A stretch of 15,695 bases of DNA, taken from assembly GCA_002385475.1 (NCBI GenBank), contig DGDO01000010.1, forward strand, positions 352-16,046, given 5' to 3'. This document shows, piece by piece, positions 1 to 6,840 of the stretch. This DNA comes from Candidatus Sordicultor fermentans (GTDB lineage Bacteria; Atribacterota; Atribacteria; Atribacterales; Caldatribacteriaceae). Position numbers and translations under genes: made by a program. Position 1 is the first letter of the stretch, and each line of letters opens with the position of its first letter. The notes below the pieces were generated by a model. It was not told the origin of the DNA. It ran no database searches and was given only the letters and a program-made list of their open reading frames with translations.

Positions 1-82
1 TATAAGAGACAGGACCAGAAGAGGGAGAATAATAACTGCTCGAGGTCGCCAATATCTCCAGAAGGTGAAAGAAATTGGGTGA
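1..82 (+). CDS. ruvB: Holliday junction branch-migration helicase RuvB, C-terminal fragment (cut by window edge)
   Basis: Only the last 26 codons are present, read from base 2 to the TGA at 80-82. The peptide contains RTRRGRIITARGRQYL, which matches the extreme C-terminus of RuvB, where the winged-helix DNA-binding domain has an RTPRGR-type motif. RuvB is the hexameric AAA+ motor that drives Holliday junction branch migration with RuvA. The usual proline of the motif is Arg here. The stop overlaps the queH start by 8 bases, so the two genes are probably co-transcribed. The assignment rests on a short tail and on the common ruvB-queH/queA-tgt neighbourhood. Confidence 0.72.
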   Translation, partial: IRDRTRRGRIITARGRQYLQKVKEIG

Positions 83-641
83 TAAAATTCTGCTGCATAC
101 CTGCTGTGCTCCCTGTGCCACCTACGTTAACGAAGCTTTAGAAAAAGAAGGATGGGAAGTGGTAAATATTTTTTATAACCCCAATATCCATCCTTTTGAT
201 GAATATGCTCGTCGTTATGAAACCCTGGTTTTGTACCTGGAGAGGGAGGGGAAGGTTCTTAAAGCCCCCTTTCCTTACAACCCTCTGGAATATTTTTCTC
301 TCATTACTGAGGCAGAAAATCGCTGTCCTAAGTGCTATTTTCTGCGGTTGCGAAAAGTGGCTCAGTGGGGAAAAGAAAGGGGCTTTGAATTTTTCACTAC
401 CACCTTAACTATCAGTCCTTATCAAGATTTATCAGCCATCTGGGAAGTAGGGAAACAAATTGAGGAAGAATTGGGTATTAAATTTCTGGTCCGAGATTTT
501 CGGGAGGGTTTTCGTCAGAGCGTGACCCGGTCGAGGGAGTTGAAGCTTTATCGGCAGAATTATTGCGGTTGTATTTTCAGTAAATATGAAGGAGTAAAAA
601 GGAGGCTATGGAAACGTCTTACTGGGCTAAAATTTTCTTAA
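75..641 (+). CDS. queH: Epoxyqueuosine reductase QueH
   Basis: QueH (formerly DUF208) reduces epoxyqueuosine in tRNA to queuosine, the last step of Q synthesis. It is the non-cobalamin alternative to QueG. The 188-residue protein shows the family's cysteine sets: LLHTCCAPC near the N-terminus (C10, C11, C14), RCPKC (C84, C87) and NYCGC (C164, C166). In family members these bind a [4Fe-4S] cluster and a second metal site. FYNPNIHP and FTTTLTISPYQD are further signatures. The start is TTG at 75, with AAGGTG about 8 bases upstream, overlapping the ruvB stop. QueA and Tgt, which act earlier in the pathway, are encoded just downstream. The length is normal for the family. Confidence 0.93.
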   Translation: MGDKILLHTCCAPCATYVNEALEKEGWEVVNIFYNPNIHPFDEYARRYETLVLYLEREGKVLKAPFPYNPLEYFSLITEAENRCPKCYFLRLRKVAQWGKERGFEFFTTTLTISPYQDLSAIWEVGKQIEEELGIKFLVRDFREGFRQSVTRSRELKLYRQNYCGCIFSKYEGVKRRLWKRLTGLKFS

Positions 642-838
642 TTCTGGGTTTGGTATTCATAGTGGTGGGAGTTCTATTGCTCATTGTACCCCGGATTCCG
701 GGGATAAATAAACTGGGGCGCCTGCCTGGCGATATAGTTTATCGGCGGGGTAATTTTGTCTTTTATTTTCCCCTTACAACCTGCATCATCATCAGCGTGG
801 TTCTCAGCCTTCTTTTTGCTCTCTTCTTCAGGCGTTAG
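608..838 (+). CDS. Small DUF2905-type membrane protein
   Basis: This 76-residue protein has two hydrophobic helices (about residues 8-28 and 52-73) joined by a short polar loop containing LGRLPGDIVYRRGNF. The loop matches the LGRLPGD signature of the DUF2905 family, whose function is unknown. Members often lie beside ruvAB, queA or spoIID genes. The gene overlaps the 3' end of queH by 34 bases and ends 9 bases before spoIID. GGAGG at 601-605 is only 2 bases from the ATG, while GGAG at 591-594 has a long 13-base spacing, so initiation may depend on coupling to queH translation. The family assignment is good; no function can be inferred beyond an integral membrane protein. Confidence 0.8.
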   Translation: METSYWAKIFLILGLVFIVVGVLLLIVPRIPGINKLGRLPGDIVYRRGNFVFYFPLTTCIIISVVLSLLFALFFRR

Positions 839-847
839 GAGGAAAAA

Positions 848-2182
848 ATGCGAAAAAGAGTTATCCTTCTCATATTTTTGGTTTTTTTTGTCTGTATTAA
901 TGGGGCCTGGGGATGGGGAAAAGAACTGGAAGTGAAAGTTAATTTGAATAAAGCAAAAGAAGCGGTATTTAGCTCCTCCGGAGGCTTAAAAATAGAAATA
1001 GGAAAGCGTTATTTTTCTGTTCCTTCTTCTTATCCTGTTCACTTCAGGGAAAAGGGAGGGAAGGTAGAATGGGAAGAAGAAAACATCCTTTCCTCTGAAG
1101 TTTATATATATCCTAAAGGCAAAGAACCAATTTTGTGGGGTAAAAGACCCTATCGGGGAAGTTTTATTGTGAAAGCATCAAGCGATGGTATTTTAGTGAT
1201 AAATCAGCTCCCTGTTGAAGATTATATCAAAGGCACTATGAAGCTGGAATTGAGTCCTGCCTGGCCTGTGGAAGCTCTCAAAGCTCAAATTATAGTTTCT
1301 CGCACCTATGCTTTGAAAAATTTGCGACGTCACGAGGAAGAGGGTTTCAATTTCTGTGCTACCGACCATTGTCAGCGCTACGGAGGAATTAATGCTGAAG
1401 ATCCGGTTACCAATCGCCTGGTGGAAGAGACTAAAGGGTTAGTACTTACTTACCAGAACGAGTTAGCTTCAGCCGTTTTTCATTCAGAAAGTGGTGGCTT
1501 TACTGAAAGCGCTCTTGATGTGTGGGGGAGAGAGGTGCCCTATCTTGTGGAAGTTGCTTCCCCCTGGGAAGGGAATGCCCCTCACTCATCCTGGAGAGTG
1601 GAATTTACAAAAGAAGAACTGGAAGAAAGCCTGAGAGAAGCTCGCCTCATCCAGGGAGAAATTCTGGATATTCGTTTATCCTCTTCCTCGGAGGGGAGAG
1701 TGGAAGAAGTTGAAGTGATAACTACAGATGGTGAGTTTTCCTTTCCTGCCTCCCGGTTTCGAGAAGCTATAGGCTGGGAAAAGCTCCCCAGCACTTTTTT
1801 TGCAATGAAAAAAGAGGAAAAAGAGCAAAAAGTGAGAAAAGAAACTTTTCCTTCTTCGTCATCATCATTGTCATCTTCTTCTTTTGACTATGATGAATGG
1901 ATGGAGAAAGATTGGGACTTAGATGATATAATCAATTTTTTGAAAATGAGAGAAGAAGAAAGAAACCAGAAAAAAGGTATTTCTCCTCCTCCCCGGATAG
2001 TGGTGGAGGAAGAAGTTGTTTCTCAAGGTACTGCTTTTATATTTGAGGGAAAAGGTTACGGTCATGGAGTGGGTCTTTCTCAGTGGGGAGCAAAAGGTAT
2101 GGCGGAGGAAGGTTTTTCTTACGAAGAGATACTCAGCCATTATTTTCCTGGTTGCCGGATAGAGAGGACGACTTTTAAGTGA
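848..2182 (+). CDS. spoIID: Exported SpoIID/LytB-domain protein (peptidoglycan lytic transglycosylase-like)
   Basis: SpoIID-family proteins cleave glycan strands that lack stem peptides; in sporulating Bacillota this drives engulfment. The 444-residue product starts with a signal peptide (MRKRVILLIF... to about residue 22). The SpoIID domain follows: KGTMKLELSPAWPVEALKAQ holds the probable catalytic Glu (E134), CATDHCQRYGG the paired cysteines (C170, C175), FHSESGG a conserved His (H212), and GKGYGHGVGLSQWGAKGMA (401-419) the C-terminal signature. Between about residues 319 and 395 lies an insertion rich in Lys/Glu, then a ten-residue Ser-rich run and an acidic stretch. AGGAGG lies just upstream of the ATG. 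The stop overlaps the queA GTG by 4 bases. No other sporulation gene is in the window, so a role in vegetative wall remodelling is equally possible. Confidence 0.88.
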   Translation: MRKRVILLIFLVFFVCINGAWGWGKELEVKVNLNKAKEAVFSSSGGLKIEIGKRYFSVPSSYPVHFREKGGKVEWEEENILSSEVYIYPKGKEPILWGKRPYRGSFIVKASSDGILVINQLPVEDYIKGTMKLELSPAWPVEALKAQIIVSRTYALKNLRRHEEEGFNFCATDHCQRYGGINAEDPVTNRLVEETKGLVLTYQNELASAVFHSESGGFTESALDVWGREVPYLVEVASPWEGNAPHSSWRVEFTKEELEESLREARLIQGEILDIRLSSSSEGRVEEVEVITTDGEFSFPASRFREAIGWEKLPSTFFAMKKEEKEQKVRKETFPSSSSSLSSSSFDYDEWMEKDWDLDDIINFLKMREEERNQKKGISPPPRIVVEEEVVSQGTAFIFEGKGYGHGVGLSQWGAKGMAEEGFSYEEILSHYFPGCRIERTTFK

Positions 2183-3210
2183 GTAGTTTAGTTTCCGAAT
2201 TTGATTTTTCTCTGCCTCCAGAGCTGATTGCTCAGGAGCCTTTTTATCCTCGAGACCATTGCCGATTAATGGTGGTGGATAGAGAGCGAAAAACGTGGGA
2301 GCACCGCCTTTTCTATGAGGTACTGGAATATTTAGAGCCTCCCGATGTTCTCGTGATAAATGATACCCGGGTTTTGCCTGCTCGTTTCTGGGTGTATAAG
2401 GAAGAAACCGGGGGAAAGGTGGAAATTTTATTTCTGCGCCACCGGGGAGAGGACTGGGAGTGTCTTTTGCGTCCTTCTCGAAAAATAAAGGTGGGTCAGA
2501 TTCTCAGATTACAAAAAGACTCTCACTTTAGCTGGATGGTGAAAGGGCAGAATAACGGAATGTGGTTGGTTAACCCTCTTTTTTCTCCCCGAGAAGAAGA
2601 GAGTTTATTCCAGTCTTTCGGTGAAGCTCCTACTCCTCCTTATGTTAAGAATCGGAATATAAGATTAGAGGATTATCAAACGGTTTATGCTCGCATTCCC
2701 GGGTCAGTAGCTGCTCCTACTGCTGGTTTGCACTTTACTCCTCATTTGTTGAAAAAATTAAAAGAAAAAGGAGTAAAGGTGGTGTCTCTTACTCTTCACG
2801 TGGGGTTGGGGACTTTTCAACCGGTTAAAGAAGAGAGAATAGAAGACCACAATATGCACTCGGAGTATTTTGTGTTCACAGAAAGCGCGGCACAAACTAT
2901 TCTCGAAGCTAAAGAAAAGGGAGGCAAGGTAGTAGCAGTGGGAACAACGGTGGTGAGAGTTCTGGAGTCAATCTGGCAGCGGTCTGGCACCTTAAAGGGC
3001 ATGGAAGGAGAGACGAATCTCTTTATCTATCCTGGTTTTCATTTTCAGGTGATAGACTGGCTGATTACCAATTTTCATCTCCCTCGCTCCACCCTTTTTA
3101 TGCTGGTTTGCGCTTTAGCCGGAACCGACTTTATGAAGGAAGCTTACGAAGAGGCTATCAAAAACAATTATCGCTTTTTTAGCTTTGGCGATGCTATGCT
3201 CATAAAATAA
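2179..3210 (+). CDS. queA: S-adenosylmethionine:tRNA ribosyltransferase-isomerase QueA
   Basis: QueA transfers and isomerises the ribosyl part of SAM onto preQ1 at position 34 of tRNAs with GUN anticodons, giving epoxyqueuosine. The 343-residue protein is full length for the family. It has VINDTRVLPARF (59-70), DYQTVYARIPG, the hallmark SVAAPTAGLHFT (176-187), TLHVGLGTFQPV and the C-terminal TNFHLPRSTLFMLVCALAG. Translation starts at GTG 2179 in a GTGA overlap with the spoIID stop, pointing to translational coupling. The downstream neighbour tgt makes the QueA substrate, and queH upstream consumes its product. Confidence 0.96.
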   Translation: MSSLVSEFDFSLPPELIAQEPFYPRDHCRLMVVDRERKTWEHRLFYEVLEYLEPPDVLVINDTRVLPARFWVYKEETGGKVEILFLRHRGEDWECLLRPSRKIKVGQILRLQKDSHFSWMVKGQNNGMWLVNPLFSPREEESLFQSFGEAPTPPYVKNRNIRLEDYQTVYARIPGSVAAPTAGLHFTPHLLKKLKEKGVKVVSLTLHVGLGTFQPVKEERIEDHNMHSEYFVFTESAAQTILEAKEKGGKVVAVGTTVVRVLESIWQRSGTLKGMEGETNLFIYPGFHFQVIDWLITNFHLPRSTLFMLVCALAGTDFMKEAYEEAIKNNYRFFSFGDAMLIK

Positions 3211-3220
3211 GAGGTGAATT

Positions 3221-4351
3221 TTGGAAAATTTTGAGCTTTTAGCTGTTGACTATTATTCCCAAGCTCGTCTGGGGCTATTACATACCGCCCATGGAGTAAT
3301 AGAAACACCGGTGTTTATGCCGGTAGGAACTCAGGGGACGGTGAAAGCTATTGCTCCAGATCGCTTGGAAGAAATGGGAGTGAAGATTTTTCTCTGCAAC
3401 ACTTATCATCTCCATCTCCGGCCGGGAGAAGATGTGGTAAAGGAAGCAGGGGGTTTGCATCACTTTATTTCCTGGCCTTATTCTCTTTTAACTGATAGTG
3501 GTGGTTTTCAGGTGTTTAGTTTGACTGATCTCGTGGATGTGGACGAAGATGGAGTGTATTTTCGCTCTCACTTAGATGGATCTCTCCACCGTTTCACTCC
3601 TGAGGTAGCTTTGCAAATTCAGATGGATCTGGGAGCAGATATTGTGGTACCTCTGGACCAGTGCATTGGCTTTCCAGCTTCTTCTCACGAGGAGCGCATC
3701 GGAGCAGAGAGGACTCTTCAGTGGGCAAAGAGAAGCAAACAGTTTTTTTCTTCTCCTCATCAGCTCCTTTTCGGTATAATCCAGGGAGGGATGGATGAGG
3801 ATTTACGAATTTATTGCACTAAAGAGACGGTGGCGATGGATTTCGCTGGATATGCTCTGGGAGGTTTGAGTGTGGGTGAACCCCCTCCTCTCACTTATGA
3901 GATAATTGAAAAAGTGGAACCCTTTTTACCTCATGATAGGCCTCGTTATTTGATGGGGGTGGGCACACCAGAGAGCATAATAGAGGGAGTGCGCCGGGGT
4001 ATAGATATGTTTGATTGTGTTCTTCCTACTCGCAATGCCCGAAATGGTTGCCTTTTAACTCATCAGGGCAAAGTTAATATTGGTCGGCAGGAGTTTTCTC
4101 GGGATTTTCGTCCCGTAGATGCAGAGTGCCATTGCTATACCTGTCTTAATTTTTCTCGAGCTTACCTGCGGCATCTGTTTAAATGTAAGGAAATACTGGC
4201 CAGCGAGTTGGCTACTATACATAATTTATATTTTATGGTAGAGTTGATGGAAAATATTAGAAAAAGTTTAAGAGAGGGTTATTTTCTCGAATTTGCCGAG
4301 GAGTTTCTGGCGGGATATGAAAGTAATTCCTCTTCTTTTTCTAAAAAATAA
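3221..4351 (+). CDS. tgt: Queuine/preQ1 tRNA-ribosyltransferase (tRNA-guanine transglycosylase)
   Basis: Tgt exchanges guanine-34 of target tRNAs for preQ1, committing the tRNA to queuosine synthesis. The 376-residue protein has TDSGGFQVFSL with D92, GIIQGG, GGLSVGE and the catalytic stretch FDCVLPTRNARNG with nucleophile D265. The zinc site is CHCYTC (C303, C305, C308) plus H334 in IHNLYF, spaced as in bacterial Tgt. The substrate-binding Asp of the family's DEC-type motif is kept in LDQC (D146). The start is TTG at 3221, with GAGGTG 5 bases upstream and only 10 bases after the queA stop. The last residues (YESNSSSFSKK) form a short polar tail. Confidence 0.97.
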   Translation: MENFELLAVDYYSQARLGLLHTAHGVIETPVFMPVGTQGTVKAIAPDRLEEMGVKIFLCNTYHLHLRPGEDVVKEAGGLHHFISWPYSLLTDSGGFQVFSLTDLVDVDEDGVYFRSHLDGSLHRFTPEVALQIQMDLGADIVVPLDQCIGFPASSHEERIGAERTLQWAKRSKQFFSSPHQLLFGIIQGGMDEDLRIYCTKETVAMDFAGYALGGLSVGEPPPLTYEIIEKVEPFLPHDRPRYLMGVGTPESIIEGVRRGIDMFDCVLPTRNARNGCLLTHQGKVNIGRQEFSRDFRPVDAECHCYTCLNFSRAYLRHLFKCKEILASELATIHNLYFMVELMENIRKSLREGYFLEFAEEFLAGYESNSSSFSKK

Positions 4352-4365
4352 AGAAGGAGTGATTG

Positions 4366-4698
4366 ATGATGAACTGGTTTATTTCTCTGGCTCACGCTGC
4401 TAATGAAGTACCTGATGCTGCTGCACCTGCTGCGCCCGCTGCGCCCAGCATTATTGCTCAGCTTTTTCCCCTTATTTTTCTGATCCTTATCTTCTACTTT
4501 CTTCTCATCCGTCCTCAACAGCAGAGACAGAAAAGACAGATGGAGCTGTTGAATAGCATTCAAAAGGGAGATAAAGTGGTCACAATAGGAGGAATTCATG
4601 GAACGGTAGCTGAAGTGGATGAAGATGATATATTATTGGAAGTAGACAAAAATACCAAGATTCGCTTTTCCAAGAGTGCTGTGGCCACTAAGGAATAG
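4366..4698 (+). CDS. yajC: Preprotein translocase subunit YajC
   Basis: YajC is a small single-span inner-membrane protein associated with SecDF and the SecYEG translocon. About 110 residues are encoded. There is a hydrophobic N-terminal segment (MMNWFISLAHAA) and an Ala/Pro-rich linker (PAAPAAP-type). The transmembrane helix ends in the signature LLIRPQQQRQKRQ, and the cytoplasmic KGDKVVTIGGIHGTVAEV domain follows. TTG 4363, ATG 4366 and ATG 4369 are all in frame. I chose 4366 because AAGGAG at 4354-4359 is then 6 bases away. The Ala/Pro segment is unusually prominent for such a short protein. secD and secF follow. Confidence 0.93.
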   Translation: MMNWFISLAHAANEVPDAAAPAAPAAPSIIAQLFPLIFLILIFYFLLIRPQQQRQKRQMELLNSIQKGDKVVTIGGIHGTVAEVDEDDILLEVDKNTKIRFSKSAVATKE

Positions 4699-4742
4699 GT
4701 TATAATTAATAATATCAGAAGCCGGCTGGGGAGGAAAAGAAC

Positions 4743-5930
4743 TTGAGAAGAGGTAATTTACCCTGGAGACTAATTGTATCTGTAGTTTTAGTAGTGATAT
4801 CTCTGGTGGTTATTATACCAGTAAAGCAGAAAATTCGCCTGGGTCTTGATTTGCAGGGAGGTTCTCACATTCTGCTTGAGTGTGTGGATACTCCTGAGGC
4901 TCCTGTAGACAGCGATGCAGTGAAAAGAGTGGTAGAAATCATCCGTAACCGGATAGACCAGTTAGGTGTAGCAGAGCCGGTTATTGCCCGGCAGGGGGAG
5001 CGTCGAGTGCTCGTTCAGTTGCCGGGGGTCACTGATCCTCAAAGGGCAGTGGAGGTGATTGGACGTACTGCTCTTCTGGAGTTTAAAGACGAAAATGGTA
5101 ACACACTTTTAACCGGAGCACATCTTAAAAACGCTCAAGTGCAATATGACCGCTTTGGAAGACCGGTAGTTTCCATAGCTTTTGATGAAGAGGGAGCCAA
5201 GCTTTTTGCTCAGGCTACTACTCTTAATGTAGGAAAACCCATAGGGATTTATCTGGATGACAATCTTATTTCTAATCCAGTGGTGCAAGAACCTATAATG
5301 GGAGGAGAAGCGCAGATTACCGGAGGGTTTACTTTAGAAGAAGCGCAAAATCTGGCAATATTACTCCGGGCGGGAGCTCTACCGGTTAAGGTAGAGGTGA
5401 TAGAAAACCGCTCTGTGGAGCCTTCCCTGGGTCAGGATTCTATAACTCATGGGCTCCGAGCAGCAGTAGTTGGTGCTCTCCTTGTCGTAGTGTTTATGAT
5501 AATTTATTACGGGTGGTTGGGAGTGCTGGCCGATTTAGCTTTAGCTTCTTTTGCTATCTTTTTCCTGGCTATTTTTATTAGTTTGCGGGCTACTTTGACT
5601 TTACCAGGGATTGCCGGTTTCATAGTTACTGTGGGTATGGCGGTAGATGCTAATGTTCTCATTTTTGAACGGATTAAAGAAGAATACCGGGCAGGGAAAA
5701 CCTGGCGAGCTTCGATAGAAGCGGGATTCAATAAAGCTTTTCACACCATTTTAGATTCTAACATTACCACTTTGATTGCTGCAGTTATGATGTTCTATCT
5801 GGGGTCAGGTCCGGTGCGAGGTCTGGGAGTAACTCTGACTTTAGGCATCATATGCAGCATGTTTACCGGTATCTGGGTTACTCGAGCTTTAGTAGATTTC
5901 TTTGCTGAATGGATCAAGTTTGAAGCTTGA
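4743..5930 (+). CDS. secD: Protein translocase subunit SecD
   Basis: SecD works with SecF to pull exported proteins through SecYEG from the outer side of the membrane, using the ion gradient. The 395-residue protein has one N-terminal helix (about 8-27) and a periplasmic domain with GLDLQGGSHILLE (34-46) and VQLPGVTDPQRAVEVIG. Five further helices begin after SLGQDSI (228-234). GMAVDANVLIFERIKEE (298-314) is the diagnostic SecD helix-4 motif. At 395 residues it is compact: the large periplasmic insertion of proteobacterial SecD (about 600 residues) is absent, as in many Gram-positive and thermophilic lineages. The start is TTG at 4743 with GGGGAGG about 9 bases upstream. secF follows after 22 bases. 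Confidence 0.96.
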   Translation: MRRGNLPWRLIVSVVLVVISLVVIIPVKQKIRLGLDLQGGSHILLECVDTPEAPVDSDAVKRVVEIIRNRIDQLGVAEPVIARQGERRVLVQLPGVTDPQRAVEVIGRTALLEFKDENGNTLLTGAHLKNAQVQYDRFGRPVVSIAFDEEGAKLFAQATTLNVGKPIGIYLDDNLISNPVVQEPIMGGEAQITGGFTLEEAQNLAILLRAGALPVKVEVIENRSVEPSLGQDSITHGLRAAVVGALLVVVFMIIYYGWLGVLADLALASFAIFFLAIFISLRATLTLPGIAGFIVTVGMAVDANVLIFERIKEEYRAGKTWRASIEAGFNKAFHTILDSNITTLIAAVMMFYLGSGPVRGLGVTLTLGIICSMFTGIWVTRALVDFFAEWIKFEA

Positions 5931-5952
5931 AGGGCCAGGAGGTAGAAAATAA

Positions 5953-6834
5953 ATGGAATTGATAAAAAATCCTAATCTGAATTTTGTGGGAAACCGTCGC
6001 CTAGCTTACACCATTTCTATCATTATCATAGCAGTAGGGTTGATTAGCTTGTTGGTGCAAGGGTTAAACTACGGTGTAGATTTTGTTGGAGGAACACTTC
6101 TCCAGTTTCGGTTTAACCGGGAGGTGGAAGTGGAAGAGGTGCGGGAGGCTTTAGAAGGGTTAGATCTCGCAAAAAGCACAGTGCAGCGCTTTTCTCCTCA
6201 AGAGGTAATCATTCGTTCTCCCAAGCTCAGCTCTGAGGAGCAAGATGAGGTAGAAAAAATCCTGGGAGAAATATTTGGGGAAGTGGAGCTGGTAAGAGTA
6301 GAAGATGTAGGACCAGCAGTAGGAGCAGATTTGCGTCGGATGGCAGTCACTGCTGTTTTAGTGGCACTTCTCGGGATTCTCGTTTACGTGTCCATACGTT
6401 TTGAATTCCGTCCCGGAGTTACCTCTATTGTTGCTTTAGCTCATGATGCTTTGGTCGTTTTGGGGATGCTTTCTCTTTTCCAGCGCGAATTCAGTGCTCC
6501 GGTTCTGGCAGCTATTTTAACTATCCTGGGTTATTCAATCAATGATTCTATTGTAGTTATGGATCGGGTAAGGGAAAATTTAGCTTTGCGCAAAAAAGGA
6601 GAAACTTTTGGAGAACTGGTTAACCGGAGCATCAATGAAACTCTTTCCCGCACCGTTAACACAGTTTTAACCACTATTTTACCAGTCCTGGCTCTTTTAA
6701 TTTTAGGGGGAGAGATGCTTCGGGACTTTTCCTTTACTTTATTAATTGGACTTATCGCTGGTACTTATTCTTCCATTTTTATAGTTAGCTCCTTGTGGGT
6801 AGAATGGGAAGAGAGAAAGCCATTGCGGAGGTAG
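5953..6834 (+). CDS. secF: Protein translocase subunit SecF
   Basis: SecF is the partner of SecD in the SecDF-YajC complex. The 293-residue protein has an N-terminal helix (about 17-36), a small periplasmic domain introduced by GVDFVGGTLLQF, the VGPAVGADLRRMA motif at the entry to the second helix, and four more helices. ILGYSINDSIVVMDRVREN (191-209) is the classic SecF signature and carries the conserved Asp residues of the ion path. AGGAGG lies about 9 bases upstream of the ATG. The stop TAG sits inside the GGAGGT ribosome site of recJ, so the two genes are contiguous. Confidence 0.96.
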   Translation: MELIKNPNLNFVGNRRLAYTISIIIIAVGLISLLVQGLNYGVDFVGGTLLQFRFNREVEVEEVREALEGLDLAKSTVQRFSPQEVIIRSPKLSSEEQDEVEKILGEIFGEVELVRVEDVGPAVGADLRRMAVTAVLVALLGILVYVSIRFEFRPGVTSIVALAHDALVVLGMLSLFQREFSAPVLAAILTILGYSINDSIVVMDRVRENLALRKKGETFGELVNRSINETLSRTVNTVLTTILPVLALLILGGEMLRDFSFTLLIGLIAGTYSSIFIVSSLWVEWEERKPLRR

Positions 6835-6840
6835 ATATCT

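Noticed and set aside
4279..4599. 106-codon minus-strand frame across tgt and yajC
   Set aside because: It is antisense to two confident genes, Ser- and Lys-rich with no family motif or ribosome site.
4701..4706. TATAAT between yajC and secD as a promoter
   Set aside because: No -35-like hexamer is present 16-18 bases upstream (the area reads GCTGTG), and the genes form one functional unit, so chance in an AT-rich spacer is likelier.
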